Below, in pieces: positions 1-5,670 of a stretch of 5,735 nt of DNA. The translations under genes were made by a program, and so were the position numbers. The DNA comes from Calditrichia bacterium. GTDB taxonomy: Bacteria; Calditrichota; Calditrichia; RBG-13-44-9; J042. The notes below the pieces were generated by a model. The model ran no database searches, was not told where the DNA came from, and worked only from the letters and a program-made list of their open reading frames with translations. Within the stretch, counting starts at the first letter, position 1, and each line of letters opens with the position of its first letter. The stretch is from NCBI GenBank assembly GCA_030430345.1, contig JAUIFT010000222.1, positions 1 to 5,735 on the forward strand, in the 5' to 3' direction.

Positions 1-245
1 AGAAAACAGAATTCAATGGCTACCCCCAGGATCAACGAGAACAATAACGCGCCAAACAGGGCAACGCCCAACGGCCACTGGTAGGTCGTCTGCAGGGCAA
101 AGGCAACAAACGTAGATATCATCGCCATTTCCCCCTGGGCAAAGTTCGGGGTATGTGAGGTTTTGTAGATGATAGACATCGCCAATGCCATTAACGCATA
201 GAGACTGCCGACCGATATTCCAGTGATGATTAATTGTGTAAACAT
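1..245 (-). CDS. livH: LivH-type branched-chain amino acid ABC transporter permease (partial, N-terminal 81 residues)
   Basis: This is an inner-membrane permease subunit of a HAAT-family ABC importer, which takes up leucine/isoleucine/valine or related substrates together with LivM, two ATPases (LivF, LivG) and a binding protein. The ATG lies at 245-243 and the frame stays open to the window edge, so about the last two thirds are missing. The start MFTQLIITGISVGSLYALMA is the typical LivH first helix. The motif HTPNFAQGEM (residues 31-40) corresponds to the conserved INFAHGE region of the family, and a further helix covers about residues 58-78. It starts 35 nt after the livM stop, so the two are almost certainly co-transcribed. 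No Shine-Dalgarno site is visible; the upstream stretch is AT-rich. The substrate cannot be read from the sequence, and urea or amide transporters of the same family are possible. Confidence 0.88.
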   Translation of the reverse strand, partial: MFTQLIITGISVGSLYALMALAMSIIYKTSHTPNFAQGEMAMISTFVAFALQTTYQWPLGVALFGALLFSLILGVAIEFCF

Positions 246-280
246 AATTTTATTTCGTGTTTTTGATCGTTGGGTATCAA

Positions 281-1345
281 CTAAAACGGCCAGGTACGCC
301 AATATATTTTAATCCGCAGCCAGATACCGTATAATCCCATCCGCTCGAAGATGATAATGCTTACAAGAATAACGCCGAAAATAATATTGCTGATATTAGG
401 CAAACCGCTCCGGGAGAAAAAGTTGTCGGATAGGTAAAGAAGAAAGTCGCCAATAAGCGGCACCGTTTGTATGGTATCCAGTTTAACCATTAAAAATGTA
501 ATAACGATAGCACCAAGGATAGATCCAAGAATTGCCCCCGGACCACCAACCAGTACCATAATGAGGAACATGATCGACATGATAAGATCAAAAGCGTTGG
601 GATTGATAAAACCCAGCACGAAGACCATCAAACCGCCGGCGACGCCGGCATAAAATGCGCTGATGGCAAAGGCCAATGTTTTATAGTAAGCGATGTTAAC
701 GCCGAGCGCTTCAGCGGCAACATCACTATCGCGGATAGCCGTCAGGGCGCGGCCGACCCTGGTGCGAACAATATTGCGGGCCGCCAGGGTTAAGAAGAAT
801 GCGATTGGCATTATCACGAAGTAAATTTCTTTATCACCCTTTACCGTTAAAGGCCCCAAATCCAGCGCCGGGGCTTCGATCCCCATATGTCCGCCGAACA
901 AAGGCACTCGCGCAATAATTTGTGCTACCGCCATACCAAAGCCCAGTGTCGCGATTGCAAGATAAGGCCCTTCCAGGCGGAGCGCCGGCAATCCAAGCAA
1001 AAACCCGAAAGCGCCGGCAATCAGACCAGCAACAACCAGGGCCAGCAGAAACGGAAATCCCAGGTGTATCATCAGGAGAGCGGTTGCATATGCGCCAATC
1101 GCAAAAAAGCCGGCATGGCCCAGGGAGATTTGCCCGGTATAACCAACCAGGATGTTCAGCCCGATAGCCACGATAACATTAATCGCCATATAATTTATCA
1201 GATAGACGGAATAATTGGGCAACATGAACGGAAGCACCGACAGGCTAACCACCAAGACCAGCATCCAAAATCTGGCCGGACCGGTTTTCAGCAGCTGCAC
1301 ATCTTCATAAATGTCGCGTTTCATGTTCATGGCAAGCCAGACCAT
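281..1345 (-). CDS. livM: LivM-type branched-chain amino acid ABC transporter permease
   Basis: This is the second inner-membrane permease subunit of a HAAT-family importer, the expected partner of the LivH protein just downstream. At 354 residues it has the usual LivM length and a strongly hydrophobic, multi-helix profile. Family marks are LVGYTGQISLGHAGFFAIGA (66-85), LRLEGPYLAIATLGFG (122-137), the cytoplasmic ATPase-contact loop around GRALTAIRDSDVAAEALGVN (198-217) and GGPGAILGSILGA (267-279). The start is uncertain. Three in-frame ATGs at 1345, 1330 and 1324 all lie before the first helix (about residues 26-43), and none has a good ribosome binding site; the longest is given. livM precedes livH here, whereas the classical E. 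coli order is livH-livM. No livG, livF or binding-protein gene is visible; they may lie beyond the left edge. Substrate specificity is inferred from the family only. Confidence 0.93.
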   Translation of the reverse strand: MVWLAMNMKRDIYEDVQLLKTGPARFWMLVLVVSLSVLPFMLPNYSVYLINYMAINVIVAIGLNILVGYTGQISLGHAGFFAIGAYATALLMIHLGFPFLLALVVAGLIAGAFGFLLGLPALRLEGPYLAIATLGFGMAVAQIIARVPLFGGHMGIEAPALDLGPLTVKGDKEIYFVIMPIAFFLTLAARNIVRTRVGRALTAIRDSDVAAEALGVNIAYYKTLAFAISAFYAGVAGGLMVFVLGFINPNAFDLIMSIMFLIMVLVGGPGAILGSILGAIVITFLMVKLDTIQTVPLIGDFLLYLSDNFFSRSGLPNISNIIFGVILVSIIIFERMGLYGIWLRIKIYWRTWPF

Positions 1346-1407
1346 TGATTGAGGGTTGCGAATTGGTTATCTACGACGGCCACCTACACCAAATTATTGG
1401 CATTCGC

Positions 1408-1439
1408 GGAAAGTAAGCAATTTGCGGGAAAGATACAAA
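1408..1439 (-). promoter_or_regulatory. Possible Bacteroidota-type promoter for livM-livH
   Basis: On the minus strand TTTG (1439-1436) is followed after exactly 20 nt by TACTTTCC (1415-1408). Bacteroidota promoters recognised by their primary sigma factor have TTTG near -33 and TAnnTTTG near -7 with about 19-21 nt between, so only the last G of the -7 element differs. Initiation would fall near 1402, giving a leader of about 57 nt before livM. The match is short and could be chance, and it depends on the organism belonging to that lineage. Confidence 0.3.
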
Positions 1440-1481
1440 TCAGGCACCCGGGTATTTGTCGGGAATATTTTCCAGGGGCGC

Positions 1482-1757
1482 CTACATAACGAGGTATAAA
1501 AAGATTACTGAGGCTGCAACCGCACCAATCAAGCCGCCGGCAATGATGGTCAGCTTTGCCGGAAATCCTTCGGATTGGAATCTGCGGAACATTGACATCA
1601 CAATTAATCCCAGCACGCCACCGATAACGAACCCCAGGAGTGCACTGGTTATGGTCATGCCGATCAGGCGAGGCATATATCCCGGCGAATCTTTTAAAGG
1701 CTTCGCCAGGAGCAGTAAAACATTTGTTAGCGTAGTAAAGGCAATCGTGAATGCCAT
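1482..1757 (-). CDS. Small hydrophobic membrane protein of unknown function, downstream of gcvT
   Basis: I do not recognise this 91-residue protein. It has three hydrophobic stretches: about residues 3-18 (possibly a signal anchor), 31-56 with glycine-rich GFVIGGVLG, and 69-91 with IIAGGLIGAVAAS running to the C-terminus. Short charged linkers (KPLKDSPGYMPR and FRRFQSEGFPAK) separate them, so two or three membrane spans with small-residue packing motifs are likely. The start is well supported: AAGGA at 1768-1764 sits 6 nt before the ATG. It begins 18 nt after the gcvT stop, so it is probably in the gcvT operon. A longer open frame on the plus strand (1456-1779) has no coding character and is taken as its shadow. 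No enzymatic residues stand out. A role in glycine metabolism would be guesswork based on position only. Confidence 0.72.
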   Translation of the reverse strand: MAFTIAFTTLTNVLLLLAKPLKDSPGYMPRLIGMTITSALLGFVIGGVLGLIVMSMFRRFQSEGFPAKLTIIAGGLIGAVAASVIFLYLVM

Positions 1758-1775
1758 TGTATTTCCTTTTCGAGT

Positions 1776-2855
1776 TTAAACAAAGGGCGGCTTAACAATT
1801 TCCGCAGTTGCCCGGCGCTTGCCAGCGACAAGTTCAACAGTTTCTCCAGACTTGTTAAATCCTTTAGCAATATACCCCAAACCAATATTTTTTTCTAAAA
1901 TCGGGGAGTAGCAGCCGCTGGTAACAGTGCCGACGACTTCGCCGTCTTTTTCCAGGCTGTAGCCTTTTCGCGGAATCACCCGGCCATCCACCACGAAACA
2001 AACCAGGCGGCGGGTAATACCTGCTTCTTTCTGTTTGACAAGAAAATCTCTCCCGATAAAATCGCCCTGGTCAAGCTTGGTTATCCACCCGAGACCGGCT
2101 TCCAGCGGGCTGGTTGTTTCGTCGATATCATTACCATAAAGGCAGTATTTCTTTTCCATACGGAGGGAGTCGCGGGCGCCCAGTCCGATTGGCGCGATAT
2201 CAAATTCTTTACCGGCAGCAAAAACTTTCTTCCAAACCGCCGCGGAATGTTCGCGGGGGAAATACAGTTCAAATCCCGGCTCACCAGTGTAACCGGTAGC
2301 AGAAATGATCATATCGACACCGGCCAGTTTTCCTTCAGTGAACCAATAGAATTTGATGTCGGCAAGATTTATATCGGTAAGTTTTTGCAGGGTTGCTTCG
2401 GCGGCTTTTCCCTGGACGGCCAGTTGGGTGATTTCATCAGAGATGTTATTTACCGTCACGCCATCCAGCTTGTGCTTCATGATCCATTCAAAATCTTTAT
2501 CCAGATTAGCGGCATTGAGCACCATCAGGTAGTGGTCATCGGCGTGTTTGTAAACAATCAGATCATCAACGATGCCGCCATCTTCATAGCACATTGCGGT
2601 ATATTGCGCCTGATTAACGGCAATTTTTGAGGCATCATTAATTGTCAGGTTGTTGACCATCTCCAGTGCCCGTTCACCGCGCAGTTCGACTTCGCCCATG
2701 TGGGAAACATCAAATACGCCGACGGTTTCCCGCACTCTTTTGTGCTCCTGTAAAATACCGCTATACTGAATGGGCATTTCATATCCGGCGAACGCTACCA
2801 TTTTCCCACCCGCCGCAACATGCATGTCATATAAACCGGTCTTTTTTAAAGCCAT
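1776..2855 (-). CDS. gcvT: Aminomethyltransferase, glycine cleavage system T protein
   Basis: This soluble enzyme takes the aminomethyl group from the lipoyl arm of H protein and transfers it to tetrahydrofolate, releasing ammonia and 5,10-methylene-tetrahydrofolate. The 359-residue product has the normal family length and is complete. Landmarks are VFDVSHMGE (47-55), GGIVDDLIVY (93-102, which carries the catalytic aspartate of the family), the folate-site region TGYTGEPGFE (187-196), GLGARDSLR (224-232) and the C-terminal barrel with GTVTSGCYSP (309-318). The frame stays open upstream to 3005, but ATG 2855-2853 is chosen. GGAGG at 2869-2865 lies 9 nt before it, homology to GcvT begins at once (LKKTGLYDMH), and the longer start would lie in a terminator hairpin. 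An ATG at 2864 directly abuts the GGAGG and is unsuitable. No gcvH or gcvP is in the window, so these must be elsewhere. No glycine riboswitch is recognisable upstream. Confidence 0.97.
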   Translation of the reverse strand: MALKKTGLYDMHVAAGGKMVAFAGYEMPIQYSGILQEHKRVRETVGVFDVSHMGEVELRGERALEMVNNLTINDASKIAVNQAQYTAMCYEDGGIVDDLIVYKHADDHYLMVLNAANLDKDFEWIMKHKLDGVTVNNISDEITQLAVQGKAAEATLQKLTDINLADIKFYWFTEGKLAGVDMIISATGYTGEPGFELYFPREHSAAVWKKVFAAGKEFDIAPIGLGARDSLRMEKKYCLYGNDIDETTSPLEAGLGWITKLDQGDFIGRDFLVKQKEAGITRRLVCFVVDGRVIPRKGYSLEKDGEVVGTVTSGCYSPILEKNIGLGYIAKGFNKSGETVELVAGKRRATAEIVKPPFV

Positions 2856-2864
2856 TGCCACCAT

Positions 2865-2869
2865 CCTCC
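2865..2869 (-). promoter_or_regulatory. Shine-Dalgarno site that decides the gcvT start
   Basis: GGAGG on the minus strand lies 9 nt upstream of the ATG at 2855-2853. It supports the short GcvT form over the 50-residue N-terminal extension allowed by the open frame. Confidence 0.8.
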
Positions 2870-2980
2870 AAATAAGATAAATATTTGCCCTGCATGAAAA
2901 CAGAGCCGCGAAATAAAGCAGGAGATAGTACGGACTGGGAAGGACAAAACACAATAGAAAAATGAGAAAGGCAGCGGGGC

Positions 2981-3023
2981 AAAAAAAATGACCCTTAGCG
3001 CTCACCGCAAACGCTAAGGGTCA
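2981..3023 (-). terminator. Intrinsic (Rho-independent) terminator upstream of gcvT
   Basis: On the minus strand TGACCCTTAGCG (3023-3012) and CGCTAAGGGTCA (3000-2989) form a perfect 12-bp stem around an 11-nt loop, followed immediately by eight T residues (2988-2981). This is a textbook intrinsic terminator for leftward transcription. It ends whatever transcript comes from the mutS-like side and insulates gcvT. It could instead be the terminator half of an attenuator in a gcvT leader, but no convincing alternative anti-terminator pairing was found. No T run follows on the plus strand, so it is not an obvious bidirectional terminator. Confidence 0.88.
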
Positions 3024-3041
3024 ATGTCATTGGAGGAGGCC

Positions 3042-3063
3042 TATGTGGGAGGAAACTCACATA
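3042..3063 (+). repeat. Small hairpin next to the terminator
   Basis: TATGTG (3042-3047) pairs with CACATA (3058-3063). Read as plus-strand RNA the stem extends to 8 pairs through one G-U and one G-C pair, closing a 6-nt AGGAAA loop. Read as minus-strand RNA the G-U pair becomes an A-C mismatch. The motif GGAGG occurs both just upstream (3032-3036) and in the hairpin (3048-3052). The function is unknown. Confidence 0.45.
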
Positions 3064-3166
3064 AACACTAAATTGCATTTATGATCGCCCGAATGTTCGG
3101 AAACTTTAATTAAATGAAAATTTCTTACTTTTGGGCATGAGTCCGCAAACCACTATAGATTTGCTA

Positions 3167-3201
3167 CAGTTTTATTAAAAGGGTATTATTTAATAAAACT
3201 G
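3167..3201. repeat. Perfect 13-bp AT-rich inverted repeat
   Basis: CAGTTTTATTAAA (3167-3179) and TTTAATAAAACTG (3189-3201) are exact reverse complements separated by 9 nt (AGGGTATTA). The symmetry is real, but its role is unclear: a regulator operator, an AT-rich hairpin in RNA, or a remnant of a small mobile repeat. No T run directly follows on either strand, so it is not a classical terminator. Confidence 0.7.
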
Positions 3202-3325
3202 AATAAATATTAATCATTTTCCAATGCTTCGGTATTACAAATATCACGAATTCTAAATTTTAAAAATTTTTTTCTTGCATATTTAGGATCAATGTTAACA
3301 ATGCGAGTAATCTACCAGCAAAGTA

Positions 3326-5194
3326 TCAATCCCTTTTCCCGGATTCCTCCGGAAGCTCGACCGGCAATCCCTCCATTGCCATAATCACCAGGGCATTCGT
3401 GGTTGGGCAAGGGCCGGGGTGTAATTTATAATCGAATACCATCTTCCCATCTTCGATCGTTTCCCGGAAATGGAAATTTTCGAATTCAGTAATTTCCTGC
3501 TCAAGGCGAGTCAATTCCAGATCGTGTGTTGATATCAGGCCAGCGCCATTTTTATCCGCAAGACTCTTAATGTAAGCACTGCTCCCCAGGTAGCGTTCCC
3601 GGTTGTTGGTGCCCTTGAATATTTCATCAATAAGAAACAGCACGGGAAAATCGTTTTCACTCTCCAGCGCATTCAGCAAACCTTTCAAGCGCCGTACTTC
3701 CGCATAGAAATATGAGAAACCATCTGTTACCGAATCACTCACCTTGATCGACGTAAAGAGGCGCATTGGGCGCCAGCACATTTCTTCCGCAAGCACTGCC
3801 CCTCCAGCCTGCGCCAGTGCCTGATTGATGCCGACGGTTTTCAGGAAAGTGCTCTTCCCGGCCATGTTCGATCCGGTAACCAATACAATATCGCCTGGCT
3901 TCTCCAATGAAAAATCATTAACGACCCGTTCGCCCTCGACAATCAATGGATGTCCGAAAGCTTTTCCGGCGATCAGTTGCTCCGCTTGCCGGTCATCTTC
4001 GAGCATTTTCGGGAAAACAGCCGATGGATGCAGCCAGGCAAAGTTGGCAAGGGCAATCATCGCCTCAAGTTCCTGCCAGACGCCCATCCAGCGCTCCACC
4101 TCCCCGGCCAGACGTTCTTTTCGCTTATTGAACAACCGGACGAAGAAAAAATCCCAGGGCACTGGTAAATTGAGTAAAACGCCCATCACCGGATTCATTC
4201 GCAATCCAATAGCGCTCATAATCCGGTGAATGCGCCGCACTTGCAGCAACGGCCGCTTTTCACCTTTCGAAAAGATTGCACAGAAACTCGCAAGATGACT
4301 GTTTTTCCGGTAAGGATATTGTTCCAGAAAGGTTAACACAGCTCTTATTTTGCGGAATTGTTCATCGACAAAAACAATCTCGGCAAAAGTGCCGTCAAGC
4401 TTCTGCAGATTAAGAAAATAGACAATGACATACAGGCCGAGAGAAATTATCCAGTAGGGTGGCCAGGCCAGGTATATTTCTCCCAAATAAAGTCCGAGAT
4501 TGCAAACTGCCAGGATTGCTGAGACAATCAGTACTCCGGTAAGACTGCCAACTTCCTTGCTGCCTTTAAGACGCTCATAAAAAGCGCGGCCTTCCAGCTT
4601 TTCATCGGCGACCAAATAGAAATTCAAGAGCAGCTTTTCCCGAAAACCCGGCAGGTCTACCAGTTCCCGGACAATCCCCTGCCGCTGTAAGATCTCCGCT
4701 GGCGCCGGCTTTTCCATCAATAGCCAAGAGAGTAGCTTTCCGCTGCCTTCCTGCGAGATCGAGATATCTACGAGGTGATGCAACGAACGCTTCCCGCTGA
4801 TATCAATATCAACATTAAAAGGGTGATCGGGATGTATTGTTTTCGTAGGTGTGTAAGGGATATTTGCCCAGTCCAGTTTCATGCGTGCCAGCTGGACAGC
4901 TTTCATCCGGGCCCAAATCTGGTGTTTTTTCAAACTTTTTTCGAAGCGGCGATGGTATATGGAAACGACAGTAAAAATTGCTGCGACCACAAGAAAGACC
5001 ATCCAACCCACTTCTTCGCCCCGATTAAATCCGAGAAAAATCGCGCCAACCCCAATCAGGCTGGATGCTACCCGGGCCCACCCCCATCGGGAAAAGTTTT
5101 TTTCTAACTGCTGAATTCGTGGTGCTAAATAGGTGATTCTTGTATTGAGCAGTTTTTTCCGTAATTCATATTTGTTCAAAGATCTATTCTCCAT
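3326..5194 (-). CDS. Membrane-anchored MutS-family ATPase (MutS-like, without mismatch-recognition domains)
   Basis: This 622-residue protein has a MutS-type ABC ATPase at its C-terminus: Walker A GSNMAGKST (441-449), the MutS signature region SVTDGFSYFYAEVRRLK (488-504), Walker B LFLIDEIFKGTN (519-530) and the H-loop STHD (555-558). The tail HPGPCPTTNAL also matches the family. Residues about 110-410 resemble the MutS core/lever region. Domain I with its mismatch-wedge FxE motif is absent, as are a Smr nuclease and a HTH. Two hydrophobic pairs, about 39-56/62-80 and 217-236/243-261, predict four membrane spans, so the ATPase is probably tethered on the cytoplasmic side. Such proteins are common in Bacteroidota and relatives, usually labelled as mismatch repair proteins, but a repair role is unproven and MutS1 function is unlikely. 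The ATG overlaps the cupin stop by 11 nt. No strong ribosome binding site is seen, which fits translational coupling. Confidence 0.9.
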   Translation of the reverse strand: MENRSLNKYELRKKLLNTRITYLAPRIQQLEKNFSRWGWARVASSLIGVGAIFLGFNRGEEVGWMVFLVVAAIFTVVSIYHRRFEKSLKKHQIWARMKAVQLARMKLDWANIPYTPTKTIHPDHPFNVDIDISGKRSLHHLVDISISQEGSGKLLSWLLMEKPAPAEILQRQGIVRELVDLPGFREKLLLNFYLVADEKLEGRAFYERLKGSKEVGSLTGVLIVSAILAVCNLGLYLGEIYLAWPPYWIISLGLYVIVYFLNLQKLDGTFAEIVFVDEQFRKIRAVLTFLEQYPYRKNSHLASFCAIFSKGEKRPLLQVRRIHRIMSAIGLRMNPVMGVLLNLPVPWDFFFVRLFNKRKERLAGEVERWMGVWQELEAMIALANFAWLHPSAVFPKMLEDDRQAEQLIAGKAFGHPLIVEGERVVNDFSLEKPGDIVLVTGSNMAGKSTFLKTVGINQALAQAGGAVLAEEMCWRPMRLFTSIKVSDSVTDGFSYFYAEVRRLKGLLNALESENDFPVLFLIDEIFKGTNNRERYLGSSAYIKSLADKNGAGLISTHDLELTRLEQEITEFENFHFRETIEDGKMVFDYKLHPGPCPTTNALVIMAMEGLPVELPEESGKRD

Positions 5195-5561
5195 CCGCTT
5201 CAGTTTCGCGATTCACCGTATCCGGCGAAAATGCCGGTAAGCATACAGACCAGTATTCGGCTTCAGTTTCAAAAGGATTGGCGTATCTTATCCGGGCGCC
5301 TTTTCGGATCAGGATAGAATCCCCGGCAGCCAACACCAGCGTTTCACCATCGATTTCAACTTGCTTCTTTCCACGCACCATCAGGGTAAATTCATCGAAT
5401 TCCGGATTTTGATGGGGCTCTGACCAGCCTGCTGGCGCAATCATTCGGGCAATGCTCATATCGCTTTGTCCCGTCGCCGCATTACCAAAGTGTTCCAGAA
5501 TTGTTTTTCCGTCGGTCGTTGGCACCTTGAAAGGCGTTTTTTGTAATTTGTAGTTTTTCAT
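5184..5561 (-). CDS. Small single-domain cupin protein
   Basis: This 125-residue protein has one cupin beta-barrel. The first motif lies at GWSEPHQNPEFDEFTLMVRG (45-64) and the second at GDSILIRKGARIRYAN (80-95), followed by the tail LPAFSPDTVNRE (108-119), which is shared with a group of uncharacterised bacterial cupins. Of the classical metal ligands only His50 and probably Glu57 remain; the second His of the HxH pair is Asn52 and the motif-2 His is Ile91. It may therefore bind metal differently or not at all, and could act as a small-molecule binder rather than an oxygenase. The start is well supported: GGAGG at 5571-5567 lies 5 nt before the ATG. It overlaps the following mutS-like gene by 11 nt, so the two are co-expressed. 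The substrate and reaction cannot be told from sequence. Confidence 0.87.
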   Translation of the reverse strand: MKNYKLQKTPFKVPTTDGKTILEHFGNAATGQSDMSIARMIAPAGWSEPHQNPEFDEFTLMVRGKKQVEIDGETLVLAAGDSILIRKGARIRYANPFETEAEYWSVCLPAFSPDTVNRETEADGE

Positions 5562-5670
5562 TCGCGCCTCCGTTCACAGCTTTCACACGATTTAATCATT
5601 CGGTATTATCTTTTCGAGAAAATTGTTATTTTTCAAAAAAAATCTGTATCTTCTTAAATCTAGAACTGAT
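5562..5670 (-). promoter_or_regulatory. Upstream region of the cupin/mutS-like operon
   Basis: This is a 109-bp AT-rich gap. On the minus strand it contains a TTGAAA (5636-5631) and a GATAAT (5610-5605), each one base from the sigma70 consensus, but the 20-nt spacing is too long for a confident promoter. An imperfectly placed hairpin, TTAAATC (5654-5660) with GATTTAA (5668-5674), overlaps the stop codon of the upstream ORF tail, and a run of eight T follows 11 nt later (5642-5635), so it might terminate that ORF weakly. The GGAGG at 5571-5567 is the cupin ribosome binding site. Confidence 0.35.

Larger units (their letters stand above)
2856..3325. other. 470-bp intergenic region between the mutS-like gene and gcvT
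   Basis: No protein gene with coding character is seen on either strand. Three structures stand out: a perfect 13-bp inverted repeat (3167-3201), a smaller hairpin (3042-3063) and a strong minus-strand terminator (2981-3023). The part from about 3100 to 3300 is much more AT-rich than the genes. Between the terminator and gcvT (2980-2856), a weak sigma70-like pair TTGTGT (2954-2949) and TACTAT (2930-2925), 18 nt apart, could start gcvT transcription with a leader of about 65 nt, but the match to consensus is poor. I looked for the conserved cores of a glycine riboswitch, 6S RNA, SRP RNA and tRNA, and did not find them. The roughly 300-nt stretch between the mutS-like stop and the terminator is either an unusually long 3' UTR or contains a separate small RNA gene. 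Confidence 0.6.

Noticed and set aside
887..1348. 153-codon plus-strand frame opposite livM
   Set aside because: Its composition is rich in Gln, Arg, His and Lys, typical of an antisense shadow of a hydrophobic gene, and it lies entirely opposite the certain livM.
1456..1779. 107-codon plus-strand frame opposite the small membrane protein
   Set aside because: It lacks a ribosome binding site and a recognisable protein pattern. The minus-strand frame has a good ribosome binding site, coherent hydrophobic segments and an operon position.
2247..2630. 127-codon plus-strand frame opposite gcvT
   Set aside because: It lies wholly within conserved gcvT coding sequence on the other strand and has no independent support.
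2856..3140. Glycine riboswitch upstream of gcvT
   Set aside because: The conserved aptamer segments and paired-aptamer layout typical of glycine riboswitches were not found by reading the leader; an Infernal search would be decisive.
3253..3286. CTAAAT/ATTTAG inverted repeat with a T-rich loop after the mutS-like stop, considered as a terminator
   Set aside because: The arms are only 6 bp, AT-rich and 22 nt apart, with no T run in the correct place; it is likely a by-product of AT-rich DNA.
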